NCBI GenBank assembly: GCA_013397115.1
Contig: VWZW01006950.1
Coordinates: 832,622 to 896,621 of the forward strand
Length of the DNA stretch: 64,000 nt
Direction of reading: 5' to 3'
Source of the DNA: Edolisoma coerulescens
Taxonomy: Eukaryota > Chordata > Aves > Passeriformes > Campephagidae
Shown: one piece after another, positions 1-14,007 of the stretch
Layout: every line of letters begins with the position of its first letter
How positions within the stretch are numbered: position 1 is the stretch's first letter
Translations under genes and position numbers: made by a program
Notes under the pieces: generated by a model
Databases searched by the model: none
Told to the model about the DNA's origin: nothing
Seen by the model: the letters and a program-made list of their open reading frames with translations, nothing else

Positions 1-34
1 CGCCTAGCAGTACCCCTGTAACCCCTGTAACCCC

Positions 35-275
35 TAAACCACATCACCCGTTGCCAGACGCCTATGGAACACCTCCAGGGATAGCGAGTCCACCACCTTC
101 CGGGTAACCAATTTTTGACCACCCGAACAGTGACAAAATTTTTAACGTGGATATCCCATCGCTCAGTTTAAGGCCATTTTCTGTTGTCCTCTCTGTAGGC
201 GCAGTAGAAGAGACCGGACCCCACCTCACTACACCTTCCTTTCAGGTAGTTGTAGAGAGCAATGAAGTCTAATGG
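35..275 (-). mobile_element. CR1 LINE 3' fragment
   Basis: Reads as the reverse complement of the CR1 3' region, with CR1 blocks around gtccaccaccttcc and ttcaggtagttgtagagagc. Decayed and truncated at both ends. Confidence 0.75.
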
Positions 276-484
276 GTGAGTTTTGATGAGTGAAATTCAG
301 GGACAGGATACTCCTGCCTGTCATACGTAACTGCGGAAGTAAGGTGCCTTGAGCAACAGCCCTCCGGTGCTCTCTGTCTGTCCATGTTCTCTCCGAGACC
401 CCTCCATGACACTAGACAGTCTGCCTGGAGTCAAAAGCATCACCATGGACACTAAGGGCACAAAAAAGGGAAGTGGTCCCTGCA

Positions 485-627
485 CTAAGGCTGAGTCCAA
501 GAAACATTTGGACAATGCTCCAGGCACATGGTGTGATTCTTGAGGCTGTCTTGTGCAGGGCCAGGAGTTGGTTGATGATCCCTGTGGGTCCCTTCCAACT
601 CAGCATATTCTGTGATTCTGTGAAAAT
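485..627 (+). mobile_element. CR1 LINE 3' end
   Basis: Contains the CR1 tail (aagaaacatttggacaatgc, then gtgggtcccttccaactcag) and ends in the short CR1 terminal repeat, here ttctgtgattctgtga. Confidence 0.8.
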
Positions 628-3600
628 CTTCTATTTAAATTCTCACAAGCCTGCCTACTATGCATCTTCAGTAGGCTCACAATCTATACACAATTTTGTC
701 TTGAGAGAGAGTTCATTTCAGGGGAAATAACATGTATAGAGAGAAATTGAAGAAATTTGTGTATACCTTATTGACAGATCATTACCTTGTCATCCCAAAC
801 AAAGCCAGAAATTGACGCTATAGCCAGCTTATTTATCTTTGATTGTAGAATTATGTAACTTGTCTTACTGTACTTGATGAAAGCAAGTCTTTATCTGGCA
901 GGCTAGATCTTACTCCTGGTTTACTGACCAAAAATGTAGCTTTTCCAAAGTACAGCTGTCTGAGCCCACCAGAAGCCAACAAACTGTGTAGAACCCTCCC
1001 ACTATGCATGAGTTGAACCCCTCATGATGACATGGAACTCATTGACAAGAAGAAGGGGTAGTCCCATGGCACAGTCCCCAAATTAGCGAAGCTGTGTCTG
1101 ACCTGCTGCATTTTCACTCCTGGACAAGCCATGTTCGTATGGTTGTCTCAATATTGATTTATCCTCACTTGTTTTGGAGTGCAGCCTCTTGTTGAATTCT
1201 TTCAGTGCTAATTTATGTGCTAGGAGGCTTTTGACCTTTGATAAGGTTGAGGGATGGGGCAAAAAGCCATTTTGACTTCAGCAGCTCTGCTTCCAGATCC
1301 AGAAACGTGTGGCTCAGGCTTTTCGCTCAGTTCTCTCATTTTGGGTGGCAATTTCTGTTTCTGAGATAACAGAAGTCTTTGCCTGTATTAATTTTACCTC
1401 ACATGAAATCCAAATGTTTACTCCATCCATGGTCCTGCAGTAGTTAAAAAGGAGAGATTGCTTCCAAATGGTAAATCATCCCATCTTAAATTAGGTGTCT
1501 AAAGTAGGGTGAAAAAATGATCTCTGGGAGGACCCCTTCTTCCATGAATTCTAAGAGAAGCCTAGGCAGGCCCCTTAGGCTGGGGCACATAGGTAGCTGA
1601 AGTTAGGTAAAATTAATTTTACCCTGACTTTACTCAATGAAGATATTTTATAGCAATTCTGTCTTCCTTACCAGAAATCAAAAGAGAAATCCCAGTGTCC
1701 TATGGGTGAAGTGCTATTAAGAAAAAAACCCAAAAAACCAAAAAACAAAAACCAACCAACCAACAACAAAAAAACCCACTTGAATGGTGTGAATACATCC
1801 TGAAGGCTGAACTGGAGTCATATTTCTCCCAGCAACATTGCTGTGTGCCTTTTATCTAGTGCCTCCTTTGCTCTTTTTATCTCACTAGATCTCAGAAATC
1901 TGGAAGATGGCATGGACATTGGACAGGTGCCATGGCAACAGCCTCCAAAGGAAGTCTGTTGGTTTGGCTGCCTGCAAGAATATGCAGGAATTATTCCTGT
2001 CCTTTGTGGGATAAAAATAATCTTCTTCATTTACATGTCTTCAAACCTGTTCAGAAAGAAAGATTTTTGCTGTCATTGTGCACTTGTCTTTAGTATTCAG
2101 GAACACTTTCAGGGTAGAGAATGGGCAGAGCTGTGGCTGACCCAGTACCATTCCAGAAGCTCTTAGCCCATAAGCTCACAGGGGAAAACAGAGTTCATTG
2201 CCCATTGCTCAGAACCCACAGGCTCATGTACTGGCAGCTGCTGAATGGCACCAGTCTAAATTCAGCACTGACTAATTCACACTGCTTCTTTGTTGCCTAG
2301 AAAGTAATCCAAAATTTAGAAGGTGACATGTCTGGATTTCAGAACTGTCTTTTTGATGTAGGAAACAGCAGTCTGTCACTGCAGCTGGTATCAAGTCACA
2401 GCTTCTGCACAGCAATTTTGGTCCAGCCAGGTTTGTTGATGGAAAAAACCCTTTGTTGTGCCAGCAAACAGTGATCCTATTAATCTTCTAGGTTAGGGTT
2501 TATTGAATACTGTGCTTTGCACCATGTTCTGCAGCCTGGCTGGTCTGGTTGCGGTTAAAACACTGGAGTAAAAACAGATATGCCTTTAGAAATACACCTT
2601 AGAGACAAGTCTGTCCCAGGGACAGGGAGACCAGAATCAGGGCTGGCTAGGCACTAGAGAGGAAGGGGGAGGTGTGGCCAAAAAATAAGTTCAGTGGCAT
2701 TTGTTTTGCTCGGGTTTGATGTCGTGCTACTACATCACACCATCACTGCTGTGCAGTACAGCCAGGCACACCTTGTGGTGTGACTTGATTCAAAACACAG
2801 AGGAGCTGAACTGATTTTACAGAACCTGAACTGCTGAAAGGACCAGTGTGTGGCAAACACACAACTGTTATCCAAATAAGTTCTGTCTGATGTCATCATG
2901 TGGCATCACTCATTTGTGCACATGTGTAGCACCCTTAGCGCAAGCAGGAATGAGTTAAAGTGATGGGAATTGTGAAAATTCAACCTTTATACATAAACGT
3001 TTGAAGCTAGTCAGCGCTCAATACTATCTTCAATTATCTTCAGTGGTGCAGACAATCTGAAGTCTTTACTTCTTATTGTGATCTCTTAGATCAAAGGAAT
3101 GCCTTTCAGTATCCTCTTGAATATCGAACACTTTGACATAGATAATAACATCTCAGGAATGCTGCAGGAAAACTGAGGAATTCGAGGGCAACATTTTCAT
3201 GAGGAGTGATTTGGATACCTTTGTTTCTGGGTATCATCTTGATTTGCAGAGGTAGATATCTCAGTTTGAATTAGTGGGGAAGACACTGGTTATTTGTTAC
3301 CAAGCAGGCAGAAGCAGTGTAACTTCATTTGTATAACATCCAGATTCTTCAGTTTGAAAACTTTTGTGTGTGAGTTTGAGCTAGAAACATGGGTCACCAC
3401 AAGATGACAGTAGAGTTCAAGTAAAACCTTTCTACTAAACAACTCAGTAAAAACTCTCAAACAGTAACAGTAAATTAGGTTAATAAATTGAAATATTAAT
3501 GAATATTATCTGTAGAGTTCTTACATCTCTATGACAATAACAGAAAATTTTAGCAAACAACAGTGCTTATGAATAAGCCTGTTGTATCCTGCTAAGAAAG

Positions 3601-3761
3601 TAATAAGCATAATAGAAAAGTCTTTCTATTTGTTTAAGATGAAAATGAATAGGAGAAAATTAAACAGCTAACACTAACTTCTGAAATTGCTTGTTAAAAT
3701 ACAGTGGAAGTGGTAAAAAAATTGTAACAACTCAATATTTTTTTGTTACTATTTTATGGCA
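628..3761. other. Non-coding upstream DNA
   Basis: No recognisable exon. An A/C-rich simple stretch lies at about 1721-1778. Short open frames here have no domain signal. Confidence 0.5.
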
Positions 3762-4105
3762 GCCTTCCAGTACTTAAAGAGCGCTTACAGGTAGGATGGA
3801 GACACACTTTTTACAAGGGCATGTAGTGATAGGACAAGGGGCAATGGCCTTAAACTGAAGAAAGGCAGGTTTAGATTAGGTATTAGGAAGAAATTCTTTA
3901 CTGTCAGGGTAGTGATGCACTGGCACAGATTGCCCAGAAAAGCTGTGGGTGCCCCATCCCTGTAAGTGTTCAAGGCCAGGCTGGATGGGGCTGAGTAACC
4001 TGGTCTAGTAGAAGGTGTCCCTGCCCATGGCAGGGGAGTTGGAACAAGATGATCTTTAAGGTCCCTTCGAACCCAAACCATTCTATCCATTCTATTATTC
4101 TGTTG
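3762..4105 (+). mobile_element. CR1 LINE 3' end
   Basis: Typical CR1 order: cagccttccagtacttaaag, gataggacaaggggcaatgg, a ttaggaagaaattctt block, and a final ttctatccattctattattc derived from the terminal octamer repeats. Confidence 0.85.
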
Positions 4106-5528
4106 CCGCTCCTTAGCATCAGAGAAAGAGGGACTAGATAATAGCCTTCAGTCCACCTTGGGGGTAGCACTAATACTTGTAGATCATGGCAGAAGCACGA
4201 CTTCCATCACAAACATAGCAGGAAGAAGAGCTCCATTTCCTCAGCTGCCTTTAACCTTTATCTCAGAGTAGTTTCGGGGGGGGGGATCCTGGTTTCCTCC
4301 CCACTAGAAACCTCACTAGAATCTTTCTTGTTCCATCTGGCTAGGGGAACAGGGAAAGCATATCTCTGCATAGCAGAGGTAGGAACAAGCCTGGGACACG
4401 TTTGCTACACAGTGCAACAGAATTCAGAAAATTCAGAATTTTAAAATGTCCCTAGTTTTTGTTTGTTTGTTTGTTTTTTGCTTTGGTTCTGGTTTTGTTT
4501 AGATTCTTTTTTGTTTTCTTTTTAGTGCTTATGCTTAGATACATTACAGGATTGTGGGGCTTTGTTGCACCAAAGTAATTCTCAGAGGGAGTTTCACTTA
4601 TTGCAGAGTGGTTGCTTGGCAATTTGGGCTGAGCATCAAACAGGGTACATAGGAGAAAGCCACAAGTTCTTATATGAGGTGACAGTCATTTACTTCTCAG
4701 TTGTATAACAACATAATATTCTTGTCTTGTTAGTATTATTTTAATAAAAAACAGGCTTTATTGATCTTGTATTGTTTGATACTGTTGTCTTAAAACTTTG
4801 TTGCATTATTCATGCACAAACATATGCACACACAAGCCTAGAGCAAACTTTTCATTGGGGAGGTACAAAAAGCATTTGAGCTACCACCATCTGGTATTGT
4901 AGTCTGAATCGCATTCCATACCTAGCTTCTAACCACATTCCTCTTCATTGCAGCAGAAAATATTTTAGTGAGTTGTGAGGATAATGTTTGTATCAGTACA
5001 GATGGCAAAGTACTGGACTTAGTTTTCCTTCAGATGGTTCTGGAATTTTTGATAAAAGGCTGGTCAAATGTTTGTCTGAAATGGCATAGGTGTGGTGGAT
5101 CCTCTGGTGGAAAGGCAAATTAGCTGCATGACCTTCTGAGGTTCCTCCCAGCTGTACTTTTCTTGTGCTGTGATTTTATAAAAGGCCTCTAACTATAGAG
5201 ATGTAACTGTATCTCTAATCTCTCAGGCTGTCATTTTCTCAGAAAAATGCATTTGACCAATTTTATACTTGGAAAAGAAAGGTCACATCTGCATGAATTC
5301 TGCTTTCAAATTTTGTCTGCTTTTCCTGTTGTGGTGGCTGGCCGACTAAGTGCTATGGCCCCTTTCTTGCAAGCTCACTGACAGGCCTGCATTTTAAACA
5401 TCCATCTTTCTCCAGGATTGTGTAAGTCTCTGACTTGCATTTTCGGAGTTATTCTAAAGCACATTAAATCCAAAAGATTCATTATTGAAAATAATTGTAT
5501 AAATGAAAAGGAAATGTTACCTAGTCAC
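4106..5528. other. Non-coding DNA
   Basis: Nothing recognised apart from a G-run at about 4276 and a T/G-rich low-complexity stretch at about 4455-4525. Confidence 0.45.
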
Positions 5529-5672
5529 AGCTCTCAGATGAGCTCAGTAGGTCAGAGCACGGTGCTAAGAACACCAGGGTTGTGGTTTTGATCCCTGTAT
5601 GGGCCATTCACATTGAGCAGGGCTCAGCGATCCTTGTGGGTCCCTTCCAACTCAGAATATTCTGTGATACAT
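5529..5672 (+). mobile_element. tRNA-Ile-derived SINE with CR1 tail (TguSINE1-like)
   Basis: The first about 80 bases align with tRNA-Ile: box A agctcagtagg, a variable arm, and a degenerate box B followed by gggcca. CpG sites of the parent tRNA are changed to TpG. The anticodon position reads AAG instead of AAT, so it is not a working tRNA. The tail (ccttgtgggtcccttccaac) is a CR1 3' end, which would recruit the CR1 reverse transcriptase. This composite design is what I recall of TguSINE1 of songbirds. Confidence 0.75.
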
Positions 5673-7921
5673 GTGTGTATCTTTCTGTGCAGACACATAC
5701 ACAGATGGTACACACTTAGCTGTACTAAAAATGTTTTCTTTCCTTTCTTTTGTACTAAAAAAATATCAAAAGCTTGTCTCACTTATAGCTAGATGCAGCC
5801 TATACCTAAGCCCAGGCATTATGGTTGAAATTTGCTAATTTGGAAGGCGAGTGTCTAAACGTAACTTACAATGTCAATTACTTTATACTTCCAGATGTTC
5901 TGTATGAATGATATATGGGCATAATCTTTGGAAAAGAAATAACAGTATCAACTGGTTGGGAAAAAACAACTCTTTTCTGAAGGAACGTTGGGAGTAAAAG
6001 TCCTTGCCAGAAGCTCAGAAAAGGAAGCCAGCTTGAATTTGAAGCTGGACTCAAGCAGTTAGCTATCTTACCCTCTCAATTTTCTCACTTTTTATGTGGA
6101 ATTACATGCTTGCCTAGTTATGTCTCTGTCATCACATTCCCTCCTTGTGTTCCTCAGCTATGCTTTAAGTGCATATGTGAATGATTTTGTCTTTGGTAAA
6201 AGTATGTTTTTACTAAATGTGAATGATTTTATTTCTCAGCAGCCATTCCTTAGAAAATGGCTTGGTATTCTCCTCCTGGAAATGCTGGAGTAATGCAGAT
6301 ACATGCCTTTTTACATTGCTTTGTGTCTCCCAAAGTAAGCAGGTAATTCAGTTTTACAAAACCCATCCAGGTTCAGCACCTGTTAGTGTTAAAAGAACTG
6401 ATACTGCATGTACATGGTACAGTAAATTTTCAAATTTTTCATGTATGTTGCAATTAGAAGTATCAAAGTATGTGAGTAAATGCAAAGCTGTGGACAAAAT
6501 GTAAGGTATCTGATTTTCTTTTAGAAATAGGCATTTCTCACAAATATTTATTGTTTATAAGTTTCAAGTTTTACTTAAGATCTGCCATTCAGGAAGAAAG
6601 ATAAGTGTCTGCACTAAAGTGGAAGGTCAAAGAAGAGGGCATTGAAGAAAATTGGGGCACTCATGTTTGATCTGAAAACCAGCAAAATGAGCCTAACATA
6701 TTAGCTGTTTGTATATTTATTTACTTTATCTCACATCTCACTTCAGGAGTCCTAAAGAATTTACATTTTTCTTGCTCTGGGAGTACTGCAAGTGATTGCT
6801 TTCCCTGAACACCTGGTCCCTTCTCTAGAAATAAAAATATAAGCTCGCTTAAAAGTAGAAAAACCTGTCACTTGCATAGCAATCTTTACCCTGTCTGGAT
6901 TTGTGGGATTTGCCTTTAATTTTTGGATGTGAGACACAAGCTGTAAGAAAAAAAAAAGGCTTTGCAGTGGAACAGACAAATGCAAGCTCTATGTTTACTG
7001 AAGATAAAGGCTTATTCCCCAGGTAAAATAAGTTCACCTTCCTTCATCAAAATCACTGTTGCATTTTATTATTTTCACTGGCTGAGAACCTTCCCTAAGT
7101 ACAAATGAATTGCTAACAAAGGTCAGCTCAACTTTGCAGTTACAAATGCTATCTTCTGTTTATTCTGGAATATGTTTTCCCTGTATCAGGCATTTTCAGC
7201 TTTGCATTTACTGGAACTGAGGCATACTGGCTCCATCAGGGAATTCCCCTAAAACCCATGCACAATTTCACTCTTACACTACTTCACTTTCACAAAAATA
7301 GAGGACAAAATTGTGCCTAACCTTATTAGTGTGTGTGAAGAGGACACGGAGAAGAAATGGAGCTTTTTGAACTTCTTATTTGATCACAAAATGGAACTTG
7401 CAATCCTGTGGCCACAAGACCTGTATTAGACTAACACACACAGCATGGACAGTCTTCCAGATGATGCAGGGCAAACTCAATTTCTGTAGCAGATGGCAGA
7501 GAATATGCCAGTGTGTACAGTTTTAGATTTGGGTTATCCCTTTAGTTAGTCCTTGTTAACTAATTGCACAGTTTTCAGAAGAGCTTGAACAAGTGTTAGG
7601 AAAAGATGTAGCCTAAAATGTGTTCACTCAAGAAGGGAAATGTCTGAGAGGATGTTGCACTGTGAGAGAATGTTGCACTGTGAAAAGGTCAAAAAACTGT
7701 GACAGGTCCAAGCCTATTTATTCTTACTGTATTTTAACAGCAGAATAAAATATGGTAGCCCTCCCAGTAACAATATCTGTAATTTACTTTTTCTGCTCTG
7801 TCTCTCGACCATTTTACAAGTTTGTAGCTGACCTCAGTGCAAAACTGACCACCAAGCTTTTGCAGGGTACCTTTCTCATGGCTGAGGCATGCTTTTACAT
7901 GGAAGCATTTCCCTATACTGG
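5673..7921. other. Non-coding DNA
   Basis: No exon, RNA gene or repeat family recognised. A short imperfect direct repeat (gttgcactgtgagaga) is at about 7654-7685. Confidence 0.4.
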
Positions 7922-8517
7922 TGTCCTGACTTAAAGCCCAGCTGGCAACTAAGCCCCATGCAGCTGCTTGCTCACCCCACAACAGTGGGATTGAGGAGAG
8001 AATTGGAAGGGTAAAAGCCTGAAATCTCGTGGGCTGAGATAAAGAGGGTTTAATAGGGAAAGCAAAAGCTGTACACACAAGCAAAGCAAAGTAAGGAATT
8101 CTTTCACTGCTACACGTGATCAGGCAGTTGTTCAGCCATCTCCAGGAGAGCATGGCCCCATCACACATGATGGTTACTTGAGAAGAAAAACATCATCACT
8201 CCGAATGTGCCCCACTACCACCTTCTTCTCCCCGCTTTATGTACTGAGCATGATGTCATATGGTCTGGAATATCCCTTTGGTTAGCTGGGGTCAGCTGTC
8301 CCAGCTGTGCCTATTCCCAGCCTTCCACGAGCCCCCAGCTTCCCTGGCAGCATGGCAGTAGGAAAAGCAGAAAAGGCCTTGGTTCTGTGTAATCCCTGCT
8401 CAGCAATAATAAAAACATCTGTGTATTATCAGTCCTGTGTTCAGCACAAAACCAAAACATAGCCCTGTACTAGCCACTGTTAAGGAAATTAACTCTAGCC
8501 CAGCAAGAAACAGTACA
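7922..8517 (-). mobile_element. Endogenous retrovirus LTR (ERVL-like, probably solo)
   Basis: On the - strand it reads as a common avian LTR. The start resembles TGT-GCTGG (here degraded), with a gggctagagttaa-like block. A TATA-type element (acataaag, 8234-8242) is followed by ATTAAA (8049-8054), then ttatctcagcccacgag, and the element ends near TTTAAGTCAGGACA. No gag, pol or env sequence is adjacent. The 144-codon - strand open frame inside it has no coding meaning. Target duplications are not clear. Confidence 0.7.
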
Positions 8518-11500
8518 CCTGCTTTCGCTACTGTCTCAGAAGACCAAATACATATTCACCAATAAATGAGCAGAATTGTGTACCTCTCTTGCCATGAGGC
8601 CCTACGAAGGAGGAAAGAGGAGGCTTCCTTGTCTGTTGTTATCACAAACCTTATATTTTACGTTCTCTCTTTGGAATTATCAGTGTTTATCTCTCTTTTT
8701 TTAAATATAATTTATAAAAATCTCAGAGTTATTTGCTTGTTCTAAAAAGTCTGGACATTACTGTTTGTGGAATACTTTTTTCTAGCTACTAAACATGCTA
8801 CAGAGCCTCCACCTATATTAGAAACACCACACTTTTGATTACTTTCATGATGGTCTTTCAACCAAATAAGCACAGAATGGGATATCTTTTCAGGCTAAGT
8901 GGGGACAAGTCCAATGTCCAGAAATGAAGGAAGATTCTTTCCGAGATGTTTAGTGATATGGTCTCCACTATCAGATAAAGCATTTCCTATTTATATAACT
9001 CCAACTAATCAAAACTGTTACGTAAAAGTAATTGGATGTCTGGATAGGAGGAAATTTTCTGAGAATTTTATATCTGGAAATAAAAAAGTACATCATTAGT
9101 ACTGTCACAGTGACCCTGTGCTTCAGTCCTGCTCCTTTTAACTGAACAGCAGGTACAGGCAGAAGCCAGAATAACTCGCTAAGCTTGTAAGCTTGTTGTG
9201 GAAGAAACAGCAAATGTTGAGCACATTTAAACTTCTCTGGGCTCAGGTGAATCTCTGCAACTGCATTATCCCTTTCTCATTACTGGTACATGTTTTTAGT
9301 TATCACAGTCTAATGGTGGTTGTATGCATAGCCAGCCCAGAATGAGGGAGAGCCAGAGTCAAGGCTGTGTCATTTCTGTTTCTACACAATGTGCTGCTTC
9401 TCTGTTGCCATTTTGAAAGTTTGCAGAACCTTACTTTATTTGTTGAACTTTGTTTCCAGATGGAAGATATCCACAAAAGCTTATTCCTGGAAGTTTCACA
9501 GTAGCAGTTAGGGTTAATTACTGACTTCTCAAGTAAGCTGACAAAATTTAAATGAATTCCAGATGGTCCTAAAAATGTTGTAGTTCAAAAAGATATCCTA
9601 ATAAGATCTGTTTCTTTGAAGTCCTGCCTTCATTTTGTTCCCTAACTCTCCTTTATAGGAAAGGAGACTTTGTTCTGCTTACTGGAAAACATTTTTAAGG
9701 TTTTAATTTCAAGATACTTGGAAATTTTCAGAGGGAGACTAATGGACTTTGATGAAAGATTTTGTTCAAGGTTTGGTGCTTGAAGCATTTTAGCTTTTCA
9801 ACTAGTTACAATAATAAGTCTCGAATATATTCACTGATTCAGAAAGAAGCAGAAATATAAAAGTATGGGCAAGGTTGCTAATGGTTGATATTTGACGTTC
9901 TATTCACTCTGCAGAGAAATCAGGAAGAGATGATATTTTAAAAAGCACCAGGACCTTAGGCCAAAAGAGATCTGGATTATCAATGCGAGATACTGCTCTC
10001 TTAGGCAGTCATATAAAGCTCATCATGAATTTATTAAAATGTAGGAATTAAAATTAGAGTAAACAATGTAGAAAAACACAAGAAAAAATCAACAAAAGCT
10101 TAAATCATTGGATGCTTGCAAAAAATTGGCTTTGTTTGGATCTGAGGATTAATTGCAGAGAGCAGGCTCTGCGATCCTCCCTGTAGCTTAACCTCTGATA
10201 CATGCTTTTATACACTGTGTGTCGTTTTGTGTCACTATTAACACAAATGGAATAATACTTCCACTCTAGCCTGTTTCATGTGACTCTTTCTGTGTTGGCA
10301 TATTTAAAGTGCTAAAATCTTGATACCAGCCCTCTGGTTCATGAAATTCACCTATTTTATGTATGTGTGAGGCCCTCTGTTGCTGGACACATGAGAGCAT
10401 ATAGATCTATTGTAGATACAGTACCTCTGCTTCTGCACATAGCTGGCAGGTGAGCTCTCAGAAGAGCTTGTGCAGAAGTCCTTGACCTCTGTGAGTTCTG
10501 TGGGCATAATTTTCAGGTTGAGGACTCGAAGTGGATCTAGCTTACTCCCAACCCTTGGTGATGAAGACCATTCAAAATCCCTCTCATATTTACTAGCCAT
10601 ACATTTTTTGCTGTTGTCTTGCCAAACAGATGGTCTGAATCTAAGCAGTTTTGGTCAGCCTGAAGGTAGAATGTCTCAGGAAGGCAAGGATCAGCAACAG
10701 TAGCAATGAAAAGTAAGTATTCACCTTCAGTGAACAGCTAAATCAGGCCTGTCTAGGCAACTGGTCACTAGATAGTATGGTGCATTTGGATGCCACCATC
10801 CTGTCTGGGGGAGTCCTTTGAAGCAGTGAGCAGTATCTGCTAGTCTGGGATGAGCAGAAACCAGGAGAGTTTGTGCAAGGTGGTGGTTCACTGGCACTTG
10901 AGCAGATGCAGTGGCTGGCTGCATCTGCAAACAGAAGGTTCTCCTCTTGCCCTCCTTTTCCCACTTCCCACCGCTTTTGTCCCATCTCTCTTCTCTGTGA
11001 TTGTGTATGTTTTTACCTTCTCCATGGGTCTGTGGCTCACTGGACCTTTCTGAGAGATGATCTAACTCATAAAAACAGCTCAAACCTACCCAGATTTAGT
11101 TTTTTTTCTGGATTTATTTTCTGCTATGGTGATAAATTAAACTGGCTCAGAGGGGACTGAAGTGTGCCAAAGCCAGCATCAGATGTGCAGAAGAAGCAAG
11201 CACATGGTGGGGATTGGGAGTAAAAGCAGGCAAAGATGTGGAAAAAACCAGAACAGTAACTCGACCTTGGGCAGATTGAAGCTGCTGAGTTTGTTCACCA
11301 TGTGTTTTGTTTTAAGATCAGAACATAACTCTAAAGAATAGTAATTATTTGTTTGCCCAGTGATGACCTTTGTGTACATACAGAATGTCTGTGCTCTGGA
11401 CAAGTCTGATGTATTGCCGATACACCACTGAAGCTCTTTGAATTTTGAATCCTAATAACTTGAGCTCTTTTGTTCTAACCCAGTTGTTTCAAACCAGAAC

Positions 11501-13748
11501 CCTCACAGCCCTTGTTTGTTTGGCATAGCTTCTGCCGCATACAAATTCCAGTATCTAAGGCAATATCTTTCTACAAGGTCCCCTGAGAGAGAGTCATTTG
11601 CATTAAAGTTAGCACAGCAGTAATGCTATTTGACATATTTCATGGAGACACATCCCAAGGCATTGTCATTAATCCTTGAAATGCAGCAAATACATTAAAA
11701 GCAAAACAGGCAATTAAAAACCTTAAAACAAAACAAAAAAAAAATTGAGATGGCCTTAGCATACAGAAACAAATACAAAAACTCTGCAAATCAATTTCAC
11801 AATTCAAAACCATAATAACAGGATGTTCTTTCTCCACTCAGTTGTCACTGGAACCTTGGCATTTGCAGCAGTCACAGAGCACAGACTGTCTTTAGGGCTG
11901 TAATACATAATGAACTTGGACAATGAAGACACGAGACTATTTAAAGCTTGGTAAACTATTGAGTAACCTTAGCATCAATCCTATAAAAGGCCGGAAGTCT
12001 ACAGGGAAATATCATTGATATAATTATATTCTGGCTGACCTTAGTGTGAAGTAGAATACAGACAATACCATTTCAGGCTGTCTCTAGACCAGGAAGGATA
12101 TCATTAGCCCAGCAAAAGAAGTATTGCATTAATCACTCCTGTGCTACGATTGTCATTTGATGCAAGACAAAAAGTGCCCTGCCTTATGGCTAACCCTTTG
12201 TGTCTCTCAAACTACTCCCCTTTTAATCCCCTAAAACATCGGTTTTAATTCTAAAGATGGTTTATTTATGAATACACAGTAGAAATGTTTAGCAAGAATC
12301 AAAAGTTGCTATGATGAAACAGTAAAATGGTTTCTATATTGTTGCCATTTTCACAAACAGTAAGGGAAAATCGGCCTCCGCTTCTCTGTAACTTGCACTC
12401 TGCCCTTTGCTACTGTTCCATCAGGGGAGGTCATTGGGGAGGTCCCCAATCAGGCCTTTTATTATATCTGATGTTATTGTAGAGCTGCATGTCAGTCAGC
12501 CTGAGACTGTACTAGGTGTTGCACAGTCACAAAATTCAAGTGTAAGTAGATTTTTATGCTACTTAAGCATAAAAATGCTTATTGCCTTAAGTGTCAATAA
12601 CACACACAAAAAAGTAGGAAACTATATAAATTGTTCAGAGCTTAAATGCTAAGCAGAAGAAAAGCTGCTGTAAATACCCTATGAAATGAAATAAGAATCA
12701 GCCATTCCCAGTCCCACTGTTCTAGAGGAGAGACTGAATACCCATCCACTACAAACCAGTGAAGTGCCGTGGGGCCTCTGGACTTGCCGTCCTAGGAGCA
12801 GCGCAAGTCCAGCTCTAACCATGGTGGTTCAGTTTCTTTGCTTTTGTTACCCTGAAGCAAGGATCAATAAAAAAGCAGGGTCCTATTTCCATATAAAAGA
12901 AGATAAAATTGTTAGGTCGAAGTACCTGGAAATGTTTACTAAAAGGACTATTGTACAGCATCTGCCAGAGCAACATTTTTGTCTTGCTGAAATACTTTTT
13001 GTAGGAAGACATTCTATCAGTATAAAGTCAGTTGAATATGATACCCATTACTATTAATGATTTGACTACCTATTAATTAAGACCAGACCCCTGCCAACAC
13101 ACACACTTTCTTTGCTAGCTCTACTTGTCCTCTTTCATATTTATTTGCATGTTTTGTTTGGGACCAAATTACAGTATATCTTGATCTTGAGGGTTATTAT
13201 AGCTATTGAGATACTTATGGAAAGTGAAATTGCTATCTAAGCCATTGAAACAGCTGGCTGAAAAATCAAGACATATGTCTGGATAGATAAAATACTCTTT
13301 GCAGTTCCTGTATTCTGGGCCAGCTCTTAAAGGTCTTAACTCAGTTCTGATAATTTCCTTCATAGGCAAATGACCACTGTCAGTGTTGCACAAATTGGTC
13401 ATAAACTAAATAGGTGCATGAGGATTTTGATGGACAGCAATCAAGTATGTACAGAAGTGTTGAAAGTCTGTGAATTACATTATCGAAGAGATTCATAGTT
13501 GCTAAACCTGAAAAGTTCCAAAGACAGGCTCATCTAAATTGGCTCTGAGGAGTGGCCATAGGTATCCTTCACATGAATGGAGTAGTGTGACCCAAGATCT
13601 AGGCATCTCCTTAAGGAAAGCAGACCATGCCAACAGAGTGCAGGGCTTAGAACTCACCATGTCGTGAGGCTATGACATGAAGCTTTTTGCTTTCTGAGGA
13701 CTGTGTAAGCAGTTCAAAATTGGTGTAGTATCTGAGATCTAGTGTCAC
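8518..13748. other. Non-coding DNA
   Basis: 5.2 kb with no exon, tRNA or interspersed repeat that I recognise. Open frames up to 118 codons (10727-11083, - strand) show no domain or splice context. Confidence 0.4.
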
Positions 13749-14007
13749 TGTGGTACCTCTAGCTGTGTGCAAGAACCAGGCTGAATTAGGTGAAGCAGAA
13801 TTCTGATTTTATTATTTAATTCTAAAACTTATATAGTCTTTTGAAAGTTCCTCCGGATTGGGTCAATTCAAAACCTCCCCCGAGGCCGATAGGCCAGGTT
13901 GAACTGTCCATCATTCCAGAGACAGGTTCAATAACATCCAAACCTTATCTTTGTTTATAGAACACAGGGAGAAGAAGAGAAAAATTCTCACAGAAAAGAG
14001 TCTGTGC
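13749..14007 (-). mobile_element. Candidate solo LTR upstream of C7
   Basis: On the - strand it has a TATA box (gactatataagt, about 13826-13837) closely followed by an AATAAA (13808-13813), as in a retroviral U3-R. It ends GGTACCACA. Perfect six-base direct repeats TGTCAC flank it (13743-13748 and 14008-14013). The 5' end begins GC rather than TG, so the exact boundary is uncertain. Confidence 0.5.

Noticed and set aside
1..50. Telomere-like acccctgtaa repeats at the left edge
   Set aside because: Too few and imperfect, and they run directly into a CR1 fragment.
5533..5610. A tRNA-Ile gene
   Set aside because: Box B is degenerate, the anticodon is changed, CpGs have decayed and a CR1 tail follows, so it is a SINE.
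7734..8168. 144-codon - strand ORF
   Set aside because: It overlaps an avian LTR and has no recognisable protein motif.
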